From an uncultured Bacteroidota bacterium (GTDB lineage Bacteria > Bacteroidota > Bacteroidia > Chitinophagales > LD1), in assembly GCA_937894725.1 (NCBI GenBank), contig CALAYL010000049.1, positions 1-64,000 on the forward strand: a stretch of DNA of 64,000 bases, written 5' to 3'. Within the stretch, counting starts at the first letter, position 1, and each line of letters opens with the position of its first letter. Below, in pieces: positions 18,153-25,728 of this stretch. The position numbers and the translations under genes are program-made. The notes under the pieces are model-generated. The model did not search any database. It was not told where the DNA came from and was given only the letters and a program-made list of their open reading frames with translations.

Positions 18153-18569
18153 ATGAGTATGTTCGGTAAAAAAGAAGAAGGCACGTCAAACCCTAAGTCA
18201 ATGAATCAATTGGGAGCTGGCACTTCGATAGTCGGTAATATTGAGTCAGATGCAGATATTAGAATAGATGGAAAGCTACATGGCAACGTATATACAAAAG
18301 GCAAATTGGTATTAGGAACTAATGCTATAATAGAGGGTGACGCAACATGCGTAAATGGCTATATTGAAGGCAAAATCAATGGCAAAATAGAATGCAGCGA
18401 TTTGCTGATTTTAGCTAAGACCTCTTTTGTATCAGGCGATATCGTAATCAAAAAACTAGTGGTAGAAGAAGGGGCTAAATTTAATGGCCGCTGTACCATG
18501 GGAGTACAAGTAGCCCGCAATACGGATGGTGTAGAAACTACTACCGTAAAATCTATGAAGCAGGCCTAA
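18153..18569 (+). CDS. Bactofilin
   Basis: 138 residues. A short N-terminal tail is followed by the DUF583/bactofilin right-handed beta-helix (about 22-115) made of repeated G-x-I/V strands, for example GTSIVGNIESDADIRIDG, GNVYTKGKLVLG and AIIEGDATC. Bactofilins polymerise without nucleotide into cytoskeletal filaments and position wall enzymes. The polymer lies in the cytoplasm, so the partner M23 enzyme upstream would be recruited through its N-terminal cytoplasmic tail; that link is inferred from gene order. The C-terminal tail (GVETTTVKSMKQA) is short and polar. The gene ends 12 bp from the convergent TauE-like gene. Confidence 0.93.
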   Translation: MSMFGKKEEGTSNPKSMNQLGAGTSIVGNIESDADIRIDGKLHGNVYTKGKLVLGTNAIIEGDATCVNGYIEGKINGKIECSDLLILAKTSFVSGDIVIKKLVVEEGAKFNGRCTMGVQVARNTDGVETTTVKSMKQA

Positions 18570-18580
18570 AAAAGGCTAAC

Positions 18581-18946
18581 CTATTTCTTAAAAAAAATAC
18601 GAACGGCAATTAGTATCAGGAGTACAGAAAATATTTTCTCCATGTATTCGCGCTTTATCAAGTAATTTGTCTTAGCACCCAACAATGCTCCGAAGAAAAA
18701 GCCTAGTGCAATTAATGCAGCTGCTTTGATATTTAGATTTCCATTTTGATAAAAAGTAATTGCAGCTAAAATACCTACTGGTGCTAAGATAGCACCCAAA
18801 GATGTTCCTTGTGCATCACGGAGCGAAAACCCATAAATAAACATCAAGGCAGGCACGATAATCACCCCACCGCCTATACCCATCAATCCACTAAGCCATC
18901 CCGCAGCTAAGCCAATGGCCAAAAAACCTAAGAGTTGTAAATCCAT
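18581..18946 (-). CDS. Half-size TauE/SafE-family membrane protein
   Basis: 121 residues, four predicted transmembrane helices. That is about half of the usual 240-270-residue TauE/SafE (DUF81) exporters. The family N-terminal motif GWLSGLMGIGGGVIIVPAL is intact, as is the GTSLGAI motif of the second helix pair. Half-size members occur and probably act as dimers, so this is not clearly a truncation: the ORF ends in a normal basic tail (RIFFKK). The usual substrates are sulfite or other organosulfur anions. It follows the superoxide dismutase gene by 11 bp, which suggests co-expression under oxidative or sulfur stress. Confidence 0.82.
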   Translation of the reverse strand: MDLQLLGFLAIGLAAGWLSGLMGIGGGVIIVPALMFIYGFSLRDAQGTSLGAILAPVGILAAITFYQNGNLNIKAAALIALGFFFGALLGAKTNYLIKREYMEKIFSVLLILIAVRIFFKK

Positions 18947-18957
18947 TAAGTAATAAA

Positions 18958-19689
18958 TTATCGTTCGTTAAAATGCTTTTCTGCTTCTGCCCAATTGACT
19001 AAATTCCAATAGGCATTGATATAATCAGCGCGTCTATTTTGGTATTTTAAATAGTACGCATGCTCCCATACATCCAAATTGATAATTGGGGTTCCTTTTT
19101 CGACCATTATTTTCGTCATTAGGGGATTGTCTTGATTAGCTGTAGAGACGATGCTTAACTTGCCCTTTTTATCAGTAATCAGCCATGCCCAACCTGACCC
19201 AAATCTGCTTTTTGCGGCTGTATCAAACTCAGATTTCATTTTTTCAAAACTACCAAAATCTCTATCTATAGCCGTAGCCAAATTTCCGATAGGTATCTTA
19301 ATCGGATTTGGAGAGATTATTTTCCAAAAGAGGGAATGGTTATAGTGGCCTCCGCCATTATTTCTAATGGGGGTATCGGTAGATTGTATTTTTGACAAAA
19401 GACGTTCGATTGAGTATCGCTCCAGCCTAGTGTCCTTGACCGCTTCGTTTAGTTTAAAAACATAACCAGCATGATGCTTAGTATAGTGTATTTCCATGGT
19501 GCGAGCATCAATATAAGGTTCAAGTGAATCATAAGAAAAACCAAGTTCTGGCAGCTTAAATCCACCCATACCATCATCTAGGGATATGGACGAAAATTCG
19601 CTTGGCAAACTGGCCGTAAGTGAATTAGGTTTTAAAAACAAAGTAAGCGAACCAAGTGCCGCTGTTTTCAAAAAATTACGTTTATTCAT
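18958..19689 (-). CDS. sodA: Exported Fe/Mn superoxide dismutase
   Basis: 243 residues, of which the first about 40 are an N-terminal extension absent from cytoplasmic SODs. It begins MNKRNFLKTAALGSL, a Tat-like signal with KR in place of RR. The SOD core keeps the four metal ligands: His in MEIHYTKHHAGYV, His in GGHYNHSLFW, and Asp and His in NLDVWEHAYYLKY. GSGWAWLI is also conserved. The Fe/Mn choice cannot be settled by eye. Folding with metal in the cytoplasm before Tat export would fit the signal. It is the first gene of a two-gene unit with the TauE-like gene. Confidence 0.9.
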   Translation of the reverse strand: MNKRNFLKTAALGSLTLFLKPNSLTASLPSEFSSISLDDGMGGFKLPELGFSYDSLEPYIDARTMEIHYTKHHAGYVFKLNEAVKDTRLERYSIERLLSKIQSTDTPIRNNGGGHYNHSLFWKIISPNPIKIPIGNLATAIDRDFGSFEKMKSEFDTAAKSRFGSGWAWLITDKKGKLSIVSTANQDNPLMTKIMVEKGTPIINLDVWEHAYYLKYQNRRADYINAYWNLVNWAEAEKHFNER

Positions 19690-19765
19690 TTTCTTGTTCT
19701 CTATAAACGCAAGGTACTAAATTGGATTCAGCTTGCATCAAAAAAAATCATAACATTTTCAAAAA

Positions 19766-21061
19766 CTACTGCTTCATTCGAGGGTCTAAAGCATCTGTAA
19801 GACCCTCTCCTATTAGGTTAAAGATGGTAACAGTAATAAAGATGGCAAAACCAGGAAAAATAGCCAACCACCAAGCTTGCGGCACTTGTCGGGCATAAGA
19901 GAGTAGCTGCCCCCAAGTCACGGTGTCGGCAGGTCCTAATCCTAAAAATGAAAGGGTGGACTCTGTAAGAATAGCCGATGCTATACCAAAAGCAATAGAT
20001 ATCAATACTGGAGAAAGTGCATTGGGAATGGCATGTTTGAAAAGTGTGCGTGCATTTGAGTAACCAAGGGAATTAGCAGCTTCGATAAATTCGAGGCTAC
20101 GTACTTTCAACAGTTCTGCACGAATAAATCGAGCAATACCTGTCCATCCTGTAAGACCGATTATCATCATAATGACATAAAGATTCGGTTTTTTGATAAT
20201 AGAGATTATCAAGAGAATCAAAAACAAAGTAGGCACCGAATTGAGTATCTCAATAATACGGGAGATAATCATATCGAAAGGTACATTGACTTGCTTGCCT
20301 AAAAAAGGAATTTTCTTTAAGGGTATTACCAATAAATTGAGCGCAAATAAAACTGCTGCAAAAATGACTAAACTAATAGCTAATTGAAACAAACCTGCGC
20401 CCAAAGATTTACCCAAAGCATCGGTAATTTGATATGAGCGGGCCGAAAATCCTATGAAAAAAGAGAAGTAAAGTCCTATAATATTTATCCAAAATCGTAT
20501 TCGAGAAATCTTAAAATTATCATCACCCAAAAAACCCGCTAAAGCGCCCATCAAAATACCAATCAATGAGGCAATAGCCATAGATATAATCCCTACGGTC
20601 ATGGCTATTTTAGTACCATGAATCATACCCGAAAGCACATCTCTACCTAGCTCATCTGTACCAAACCAATGCTTATATCTGAGTGATGGGATATTCTGCT
20701 CCTCGAGTGGACTCACCGAGTGGATGTTGTTGTCATCTTGATTCATTGGCAAGTATGGCACTGGTGGAAATATGGCAAAATCGTAGTTTATTTCTTTCCA
20801 ATTGGTGCTAGAAAAACCATTCGGCAAGCTCACTATGCCCATATCTGAAAAATATTCTCTCACTATCGGCATGCGAATTTCTCCATTGTACTTGCAGATA
20901 AGCGGTTTTTCATTGGCCAAAAATGGAGCAAACAATGCTATCACAACTAAAAAACCTGCGATCCAAAGTGATACTACAGCCGTTTTTTTCTTGTTGAACT
21001 GACGTTTTACATACGCCCAATAACGTTGATCTTTTTCTTTATTTTCAATCTGGTTAGCCAT
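19766..21061 (-). CDS. Oligopeptide-type ABC transporter permease (DppC/OppC-like)
   Basis: 431 residues, longer than the usual about 300. One N-terminal membrane helix (about 31-53) is followed by a periplasmic segment that ends in the family motif HWFGTDELGRDVLSGMIHG. The EAA loop reads EAANSLGYSNARTLFKHAIP, the site that contacts the ATPase. An unusual stretch of about 85 residues containing two additional hydrophobic helices (about 180-265) interrupts the permease core before IISRIIEILNSVP. It is the last gene of a binding protein-permease-permease operon, 6 bp after the OppB-like gene. No ATPase gene is adjacent. Confidence 0.9.
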   Translation of the reverse strand: MANQIENKEKDQRYWAYVKRQFNKKKTAVVSLWIAGFLVVIALFAPFLANEKPLICKYNGEIRMPIVREYFSDMGIVSLPNGFSSTNWKEINYDFAIFPPVPYLPMNQDDNNIHSVSPLEEQNIPSLRYKHWFGTDELGRDVLSGMIHGTKIAMTVGIISMAIASLIGILMGALAGFLGDDNFKISRIRFWINIIGLYFSFFIGFSARSYQITDALGKSLGAGLFQLAISLVIFAAVLFALNLLVIPLKKIPFLGKQVNVPFDMIISRIIEILNSVPTLFLILLIISIIKKPNLYVIMMIIGLTGWTGIARFIRAELLKVRSLEFIEAANSLGYSNARTLFKHAIPNALSPVLISIAFGIASAILTESTLSFLGLGPADTVTWGQLLSYARQVPQAWWLAIFPGFAIFITVTIFNLIGEGLTDALDPRMKQ

Positions 21062-21067
21062 TATTTC

Positions 21068-22603
21068 TTATTTCTTTGAGTAGGAGATACGAGGGTCAAC
21101 AATCGCATACATAATATCTGCAACTAAGTAACCTACGAGCGTCAATATTGCCGCAAACATAGTGGTGGTCAATATCATCGGATAATCTTTTTGTATCACG
21201 GCCATATAGGTGGTCTGCCCTAATCCAGGTATGGTGAATAGAAACTCGAGGATAATCGAACCGCCAATCAGTGCAGGAAATACATGAGCAAATATAGTAA
21301 TGATGGGTAGAAGGGAGTTTCTGAAAGCATGCTTCCAAACTACAGTTTTATCAGAAAGTCCTTTGGCACGAGCTGTGCGCACAAAGTCTTGTCTAAGTAC
21401 GCCTAGCATCGCTCCTCGCATTTGTCGAGAGAGAAATGCAAAAGAACCATAAGTAGCCACTATTAATGGCAAAATCAAGTGATGAGCTAAATCACCGAAT
21501 TTGTACAAAAACCCATCTTCCCATGTAGCATCGCCCAATCCATAAGGAGGAAAAACATCTAGGTAATCGCCTCCTCCCAAAAAGAAAATTGCCAGTGTAC
21601 CTATCCAGAAACTAGGTAATGAATAGAGAATAAAAAGCACTACTGTGCTTATCCTATCGCCTCTACTATCTTTATTTACCGCTGAAAAAACACCCAAAGG
21701 AATAGATACAATGTATTGAATAATGATGGATAAAATACTGATTAAAAAAGTCCAAACGATAGCATCTTTGATGATAGAAATGACTGGACGCTTTGAAAAA
21801 TAGGATATGCCAAAATCCATACGGATAAAGCCTTTGGTTTTTAGAGGATCTGTCTCCTCTCCAATCCAGCTAGCAGTACCAAAGAGCCATCTATGATACT
21901 GATTGGATGTACCATGCCAATGAAATGAAGGAATGTATCGTTTCCATGGAGTAGCTTTAGATTCAACTTCTGCTAAACTAGCTTTTGCTTGTGCCAATGT
22001 TTCGTTCACAGCTGGTATTGATACAGGAGCCAATGTTTCGGCTATTTGACCAAAAATCCGTTTGATGTCCTTGGGTTCAGATTTTAAATACAATCGGGCA
22101 GCTTCGTTTCTCAAAGCTATGAGCGCGTTGGTATTGAGTGAATCTTTGGCTGTGCCCAAGATACTCAACTCTAACTTATTGATAGCGGTGTAATAGGCAG
22201 AAATCTGATCCCAGTTTCCGTAATAAAAGGTCATGCGATCAAGCACCTCTCGGTGGTCACGTTTGGCTATTCTATTGAGGGTATCGCAGGTAGCAGCATT
22301 TGAAAATGAAAAGTAAAAAGTAGGTAAATCAAGCCCTAATTTAGCTCTCACCTGCCTGTATGCTGCATCACTTGCTAGTCGATCCGAAGCTTGACCTTCT
22401 CCGCTGTTTCGGTTGAGCATGGTTTCTGCAGGATCGCCAGGGGCAGATGAAATAAGCAAGAAAGTAATAAGAGATATAAAAAACAAGGTAGGTAGAAATA
22501 TCACCATCCTCTTTAGTATGTAACCAAACAATGGAAAAGAAAGCGATTGAAAAAACGATTTCTTTTTCGCAGCTGGTGATTGCGTATTGGGTTGATTTGA
22601 CAT
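21068..22603 (-). CDS. Oligopeptide-type ABC transporter permease (DppB/OppB-like) with large insert
   Basis: 511 residues against about 310-340 for the family. TM1 (about 30-52) leads to the conserved SAPGDPAE motif and KLGLDLP. An additional region of about 120 residues then lies on the periplasmic side (about 105-235), mostly predicted helical, before MDFGISYFSKRPV and the five remaining helices. The EAA loop FVRTARAKGLSDKTVVWKHA and the end motif DPRISY are intact. The insert is in the same protein as a complete permease core, so this is not a frameshift fusion. It may enlarge the docking surface for the lipoprotein binding protein encoded just upstream. Confidence 0.9.
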   Translation of the reverse strand: MSNQPNTQSPAAKKKSFFQSLSFPLFGYILKRMVIFLPTLFFISLITFLLISSAPGDPAETMLNRNSGEGQASDRLASDAAYRQVRAKLGLDLPTFYFSFSNAATCDTLNRIAKRDHREVLDRMTFYYGNWDQISAYYTAINKLELSILGTAKDSLNTNALIALRNEAARLYLKSEPKDIKRIFGQIAETLAPVSIPAVNETLAQAKASLAEVESKATPWKRYIPSFHWHGTSNQYHRWLFGTASWIGEETDPLKTKGFIRMDFGISYFSKRPVISIIKDAIVWTFLISILSIIIQYIVSIPLGVFSAVNKDSRGDRISTVVLFILYSLPSFWIGTLAIFFLGGGDYLDVFPPYGLGDATWEDGFLYKFGDLAHHLILPLIVATYGSFAFLSRQMRGAMLGVLRQDFVRTARAKGLSDKTVVWKHAFRNSLLPIITIFAHVFPALIGGSIILEFLFTIPGLGQTTYMAVIQKDYPMILTTTMFAAILTLVGYLVADIMYAIVDPRISYSKK

Positions 22604-22621
22604 GGGTCTTTACAGATTGTA

Positions 22622-24364
22622 TTAATTAGCTAACTCGAAAGATGCCTCGTTATAACCCGGACGAGCTATAAATGTTTTCACATCTTTAAATCGTTTTGAT
22701 ATCGCCATAGTGTTTTTAGGCGAAGACAAAAAGATATAAGGCACCTGATCGTGTATAATCACTTGAAACTTTTTGTACAAATCGTTACGTTTTGTCTCGT
22801 CTAGCTCAGAGCGAATATCATCTATCAACTTGTCTGTTTCGGCATTGCCAAAATAAACGTAATTGCTACCTCCGTTGATAGATTCTGTATGCCAGATTTG
22901 CTTAGGATCATCTGGCTGAGTAGAACCTATCCATGCGCCATAAAACATTTCAAAATTGTGGTTTTTTTGGTTCTCAATATAGATAGCCCACTCTTGCGGC
23001 ACTACATCTACACCTATCCCGATTTGACGAGCAGCTTCCTTGAATATCAATGCGGCATCTCTACGAGAATCATTGCCGGCATTGTAAGTAAAGGTGATAT
23101 TAAATTCTGTAAGCTGCCCATTGATTACTTTATCTATAGTACCATCTCCATTACTATCTTTCCAACCTGCATCTGACAAAATCGCTTTCGCTTTTTCTAC
23201 ATTAAAATCGTAGGGTGTGATAGTATCATTAAATGCACCCTTTTTATATGGGTTCACTGGCCCATTCACTCGTGTAGCCATATCGTATCCGATCACGTGC
23301 ATAATTTTTTCTACATCTACCAAATGAGCTAATGCCTTACGAACACGCTTATCTTCAAACTTTGGATTTCGCATGTTCAATCCGAAATAACTATACGCCA
23401 TTTGGTCTGGGGTAAAGAGGTTGTAATTTTCTAATACTTTTTCAGATTTTTGCATTTGCTCTACAAAATCTTTTGGTTTGATACCAGACATCAAATCTAA
23501 ACGCTTGCCTTTGAGCGCAGTCAGCGCGGCTGTTTGGTCTTTGATAATAGTATAAATAAACTTGTCAGGTTTTGCAACAAATGCATATTCTTTGTCTGCA
23601 TATTTGTTTCCCCACCAGTCTTTCTTTTTTGACAATACGATTCGCTGACCAGTCACCCATTCTGTAAACTCATACGGTCCAGATCCTCCGATAAATCCTT
23701 TTTGTCGTTGAAATTTTTCTGAATTATACTCTGCTGCAAACTCTTTCATTTGCGGATCGCTTTCTACTGATTTGATATCTTCACTCAGTTGCTTGATGGT
23801 AAATTTATCCATCAATTTTTTAGGATCATATCGGTATTGAGGTATAGCATAAAACTCACCACAAACATTTTTTGCCAAAATATATTTCTTGTTGCAAACT
23901 ATAGTTCCCTTCTGCTTATTGTCTGGGTAAGTGATAAAATCACTAATCAATTCAAAGTAAGGCCGGATTTGATCATTGTTTATTTGCGGTGCTTTGTAAA
24001 GTTTCAAGCTAAAGATTAAATCGTTCATAGTAATTGGCTCTCCATTGTCCCATTTAGCGTCATCACGCAACTCAAATGTATATTTAAGCAACTGTGTAGC
24101 TTCATCAAACTCTTCGATAGGCAATTCTTTTGCCAATACAGGCTCTAGCTGAAGTGTGATTGGATTTGTGCCCCAGAGAGGTTGAAACATTTGCGACAAA
24201 TAATATCCAGCATCAGCCGACTGATAGTTTGTAGGATTGAGCATATCTGTATCTGACAGCTCATGAATGACAACTTCATTTTTTTCTTTTTTCTTGCCAC
24301 ATCCAAAAAGAATAAGTCCAGCAAGAACTATAGATAAAAAGCGATAAGAGTTTTTTACAACCAT
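22622..24364 (-). CDS. Peptide-binding lipoprotein of ABC transporter (SBP_bac_5)
   Basis: 580 residues. The lipoprotein signal ends in the lipobox LILFGCGKKK (Cys about 22). The body is a family 5 extracellular solute-binding protein, with a conserved early segment LSDTDMLNPTNYQSADAGYY, YTFELRDDAKWDNGEPIT, a GPYEFTEWV turn and the later RVRKALAHLVDVEKI block. These proteins capture oligopeptides, nickel chelates or similar ligands and deliver them to OppB/OppC-type permeases. The two permease genes follow after 18 and 6 bp. In didermic cells the anchor would hold it at the inner or outer membrane; which one is not clear from the residues after Cys. Confidence 0.92.
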   Translation of the reverse strand: MVVKNSYRFLSIVLAGLILFGCGKKKEKNEVVIHELSDTDMLNPTNYQSADAGYYLSQMFQPLWGTNPITLQLEPVLAKELPIEEFDEATQLLKYTFELRDDAKWDNGEPITMNDLIFSLKLYKAPQINNDQIRPYFELISDFITYPDNKQKGTIVCNKKYILAKNVCGEFYAIPQYRYDPKKLMDKFTIKQLSEDIKSVESDPQMKEFAAEYNSEKFQRQKGFIGGSGPYEFTEWVTGQRIVLSKKKDWWGNKYADKEYAFVAKPDKFIYTIIKDQTAALTALKGKRLDLMSGIKPKDFVEQMQKSEKVLENYNLFTPDQMAYSYFGLNMRNPKFEDKRVRKALAHLVDVEKIMHVIGYDMATRVNGPVNPYKKGAFNDTITPYDFNVEKAKAILSDAGWKDSNGDGTIDKVINGQLTEFNITFTYNAGNDSRRDAALIFKEAARQIGIGVDVVPQEWAIYIENQKNHNFEMFYGAWIGSTQPDDPKQIWHTESINGGSNYVYFGNAETDKLIDDIRSELDETKRNDLYKKFQVIIHDQVPYIFLSSPKNTMAISKRFKDVKTFIARPGYNEASFELAN

Positions 24365-24387
24365 TTTTTTGATATTTTGTTAGACAA

Positions 24388-24395
24388 CAAACATA
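24388..24395 (-). promoter_or_regulatory. Candidate -7 element for the oligopeptide ABC operon
   Basis: TATGTTTG on the minus strand, an exact TAnnTTTG match 24 bp before the binding-protein ATG. The spacing to the start equals that seen for the type B cargo gene. No clear -33 TTG. Confidence 0.5.
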
Positions 24396-24423
24396 AAGAT
24401 TTTTTATTCACTTTATAGTATCT

Positions 24424-25332
24424 ATGAAAACCATACTTATCACAGGCGCAAGCGGGCTTATAGGAGGCCATCTTATAAAATCACTCCAAAAAAAGGGTCA
24501 CACCGTCAAAACACTTACTCGTACAGCATTTGACTCTGGTACAAATGTCGAACAATACCACTGGGATATTGAGAAAAAAACGATAGATGCAAAATGCCTT
24601 GAAGGCGTAGATAGTATCATCCACCTAGCAGGTGCAGGGGTAGCCGAAAAACGCTGGACAGCTGATAGAAAAAAAGAACTTTGGGAAAGTAGGACTAAAT
24701 CGACCCAACTTTTGTACGATTGCCTAAAAAACAATTCTCATCAAGTAAAATCTTTTGTAAGCACATCAGCCGTAGGCTACTATGGGGATAGAGGCAATGA
24801 AATATTGACTGAAAAAAGCACAAAAGGAGAAGGTTTTTTGGCAGACCTCTGTGAAGTATGGGAAAATGAAGCGATGAAAATAAGCGAACTTGGAATAAAC
24901 GTAGCTATAGGCCGTATAGGCATAGTATTGGCTAAAGAAGGTGGTGCCTTGCCCGAAATGATGAAACCGCTCATATTTGGTGCAGGAGGCTATTTTGCAA
25001 AACATCCACTTTTTTACCCATGGATTCATATCGAAGATATAGTGCGTGCATTTACTTTTTTAGTACAAAAAGAAAAAGTGGAGGGTGTTTACAACTTCAC
25101 ATCTCCACATCCGGTATCGCAAAAAGCACTCATAGAGGCAGCCATAAAAGCTAAGGGATTAAAACCTATTTTAGCACCTACACCTAAGGTTATGCTGAGC
25201 TTGATGATGGGGGAAATGGCTGATATGCTTTTCAATAGCCAAAATTGTAGTGCTACAAAACTACAAAAAGCAGGCTTCACATTTTCGTATGAAAAAATAG
25301 AAAAAGCGATGACCGATTTAATAACCAACTAA
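24424..25332 (+). CDS. TIGR01777-family NAD(P)-dependent epimerase/sugar-nucleotide-like protein
   Basis: 302 residues. It starts with the dinucleotide-binding motif ITGASGLIGGHL of short-chain dehydrogenase/epimerases. Further family signatures are VDSIIHLAGAGVAEKRWT, SRTKSTQLL, STSAVGYYGDRG and the FYPWIHIEDIVRAF segment typical of the YfcH/SulA TIGR01777 group. The substrate of the group is unknown; some members affect cell division or photosynthetic complexes. It is a single gene divergent from the ABC operon and convergent with the small secreted protein gene, 5 bp away. Confidence 0.9.
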   Translation: MKTILITGASGLIGGHLIKSLQKKGHTVKTLTRTAFDSGTNVEQYHWDIEKKTIDAKCLEGVDSIIHLAGAGVAEKRWTADRKKELWESRTKSTQLLYDCLKNNSHQVKSFVSTSAVGYYGDRGNEILTEKSTKGEGFLADLCEVWENEAMKISELGINVAIGRIGIVLAKEGGALPEMMKPLIFGAGGYFAKHPLFYPWIHIEDIVRAFTFLVQKEKVEGVYNFTSPHPVSQKALIEAAIKAKGLKPILAPTPKVMLSLMMGEMADMLFNSQNCSATKLQKAGFTFSYEKIEKAMTDLITN

Positions 25333-25337
25333 ATGCG

Positions 25338-25670
25338 CTAAGGCTTAAGAAAAACATATTCTGAAACTAGATTGCCCTGTGTGCCTGTGGTAGAAGTGCC
25401 TACTAAAGTATAGCCTTTCTGTCGCATCTCATTTAGTGTAGCTACAACAAGTTTCAAATTGTTAGGCTCATCCTTTTCGCTATAAGTAGCTAAATCGATG
25501 ACCTCCGACTCTCCTGATTCATACGTAATCAATATTTGAGGTTCTAGAAATTCTTTTCCCATTGCGGCACCCTTAGTGCAGTCTATAACCCGAATAATGG
25601 CATAGCCGCCAGAAGCAAAACTACTTAAGTAAAACAAACAGATAACAACAAACAGACTTCCTTTTTTCAT
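25338..25670 (-). CDS. Small secreted protein of unknown function
   Basis: 110 residues. The signal peptide spans about 1-20 (ends near FASG). The mature part of about 90 residues looks alpha/beta: YAIIRVIDCTKG, a strand-rich centre (EPQILITYESGESEVIDL) and a helix NNLKLVVATLNEMRQKGYTLV before a final strand. This layout recalls small DUF-type proteins of Bacteroidota whose second half is an M-x-x-x-G-Y helix-turn; I do not assign a family. Single Cys, so no disulfide within the chain. It is expressed alone or after read-through of the TonB receptor region, 58 bp downstream of the receptor stop. Confidence 0.7.
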   Translation of the reverse strand: MKKGSLFVVICLFYLSSFASGGYAIIRVIDCTKGAAMGKEFLEPQILITYESGESEVIDLATYSEKDEPNNLKLVVATLNEMRQKGYTLVGTSTTGTQGNLVSEYVFLKP

Positions 25671-25728
25671 TTAGCTAAAATAAATCTTCTAATAGTAGAA
25701 AACGGTTTATTCGAGTATTTATTATTAC

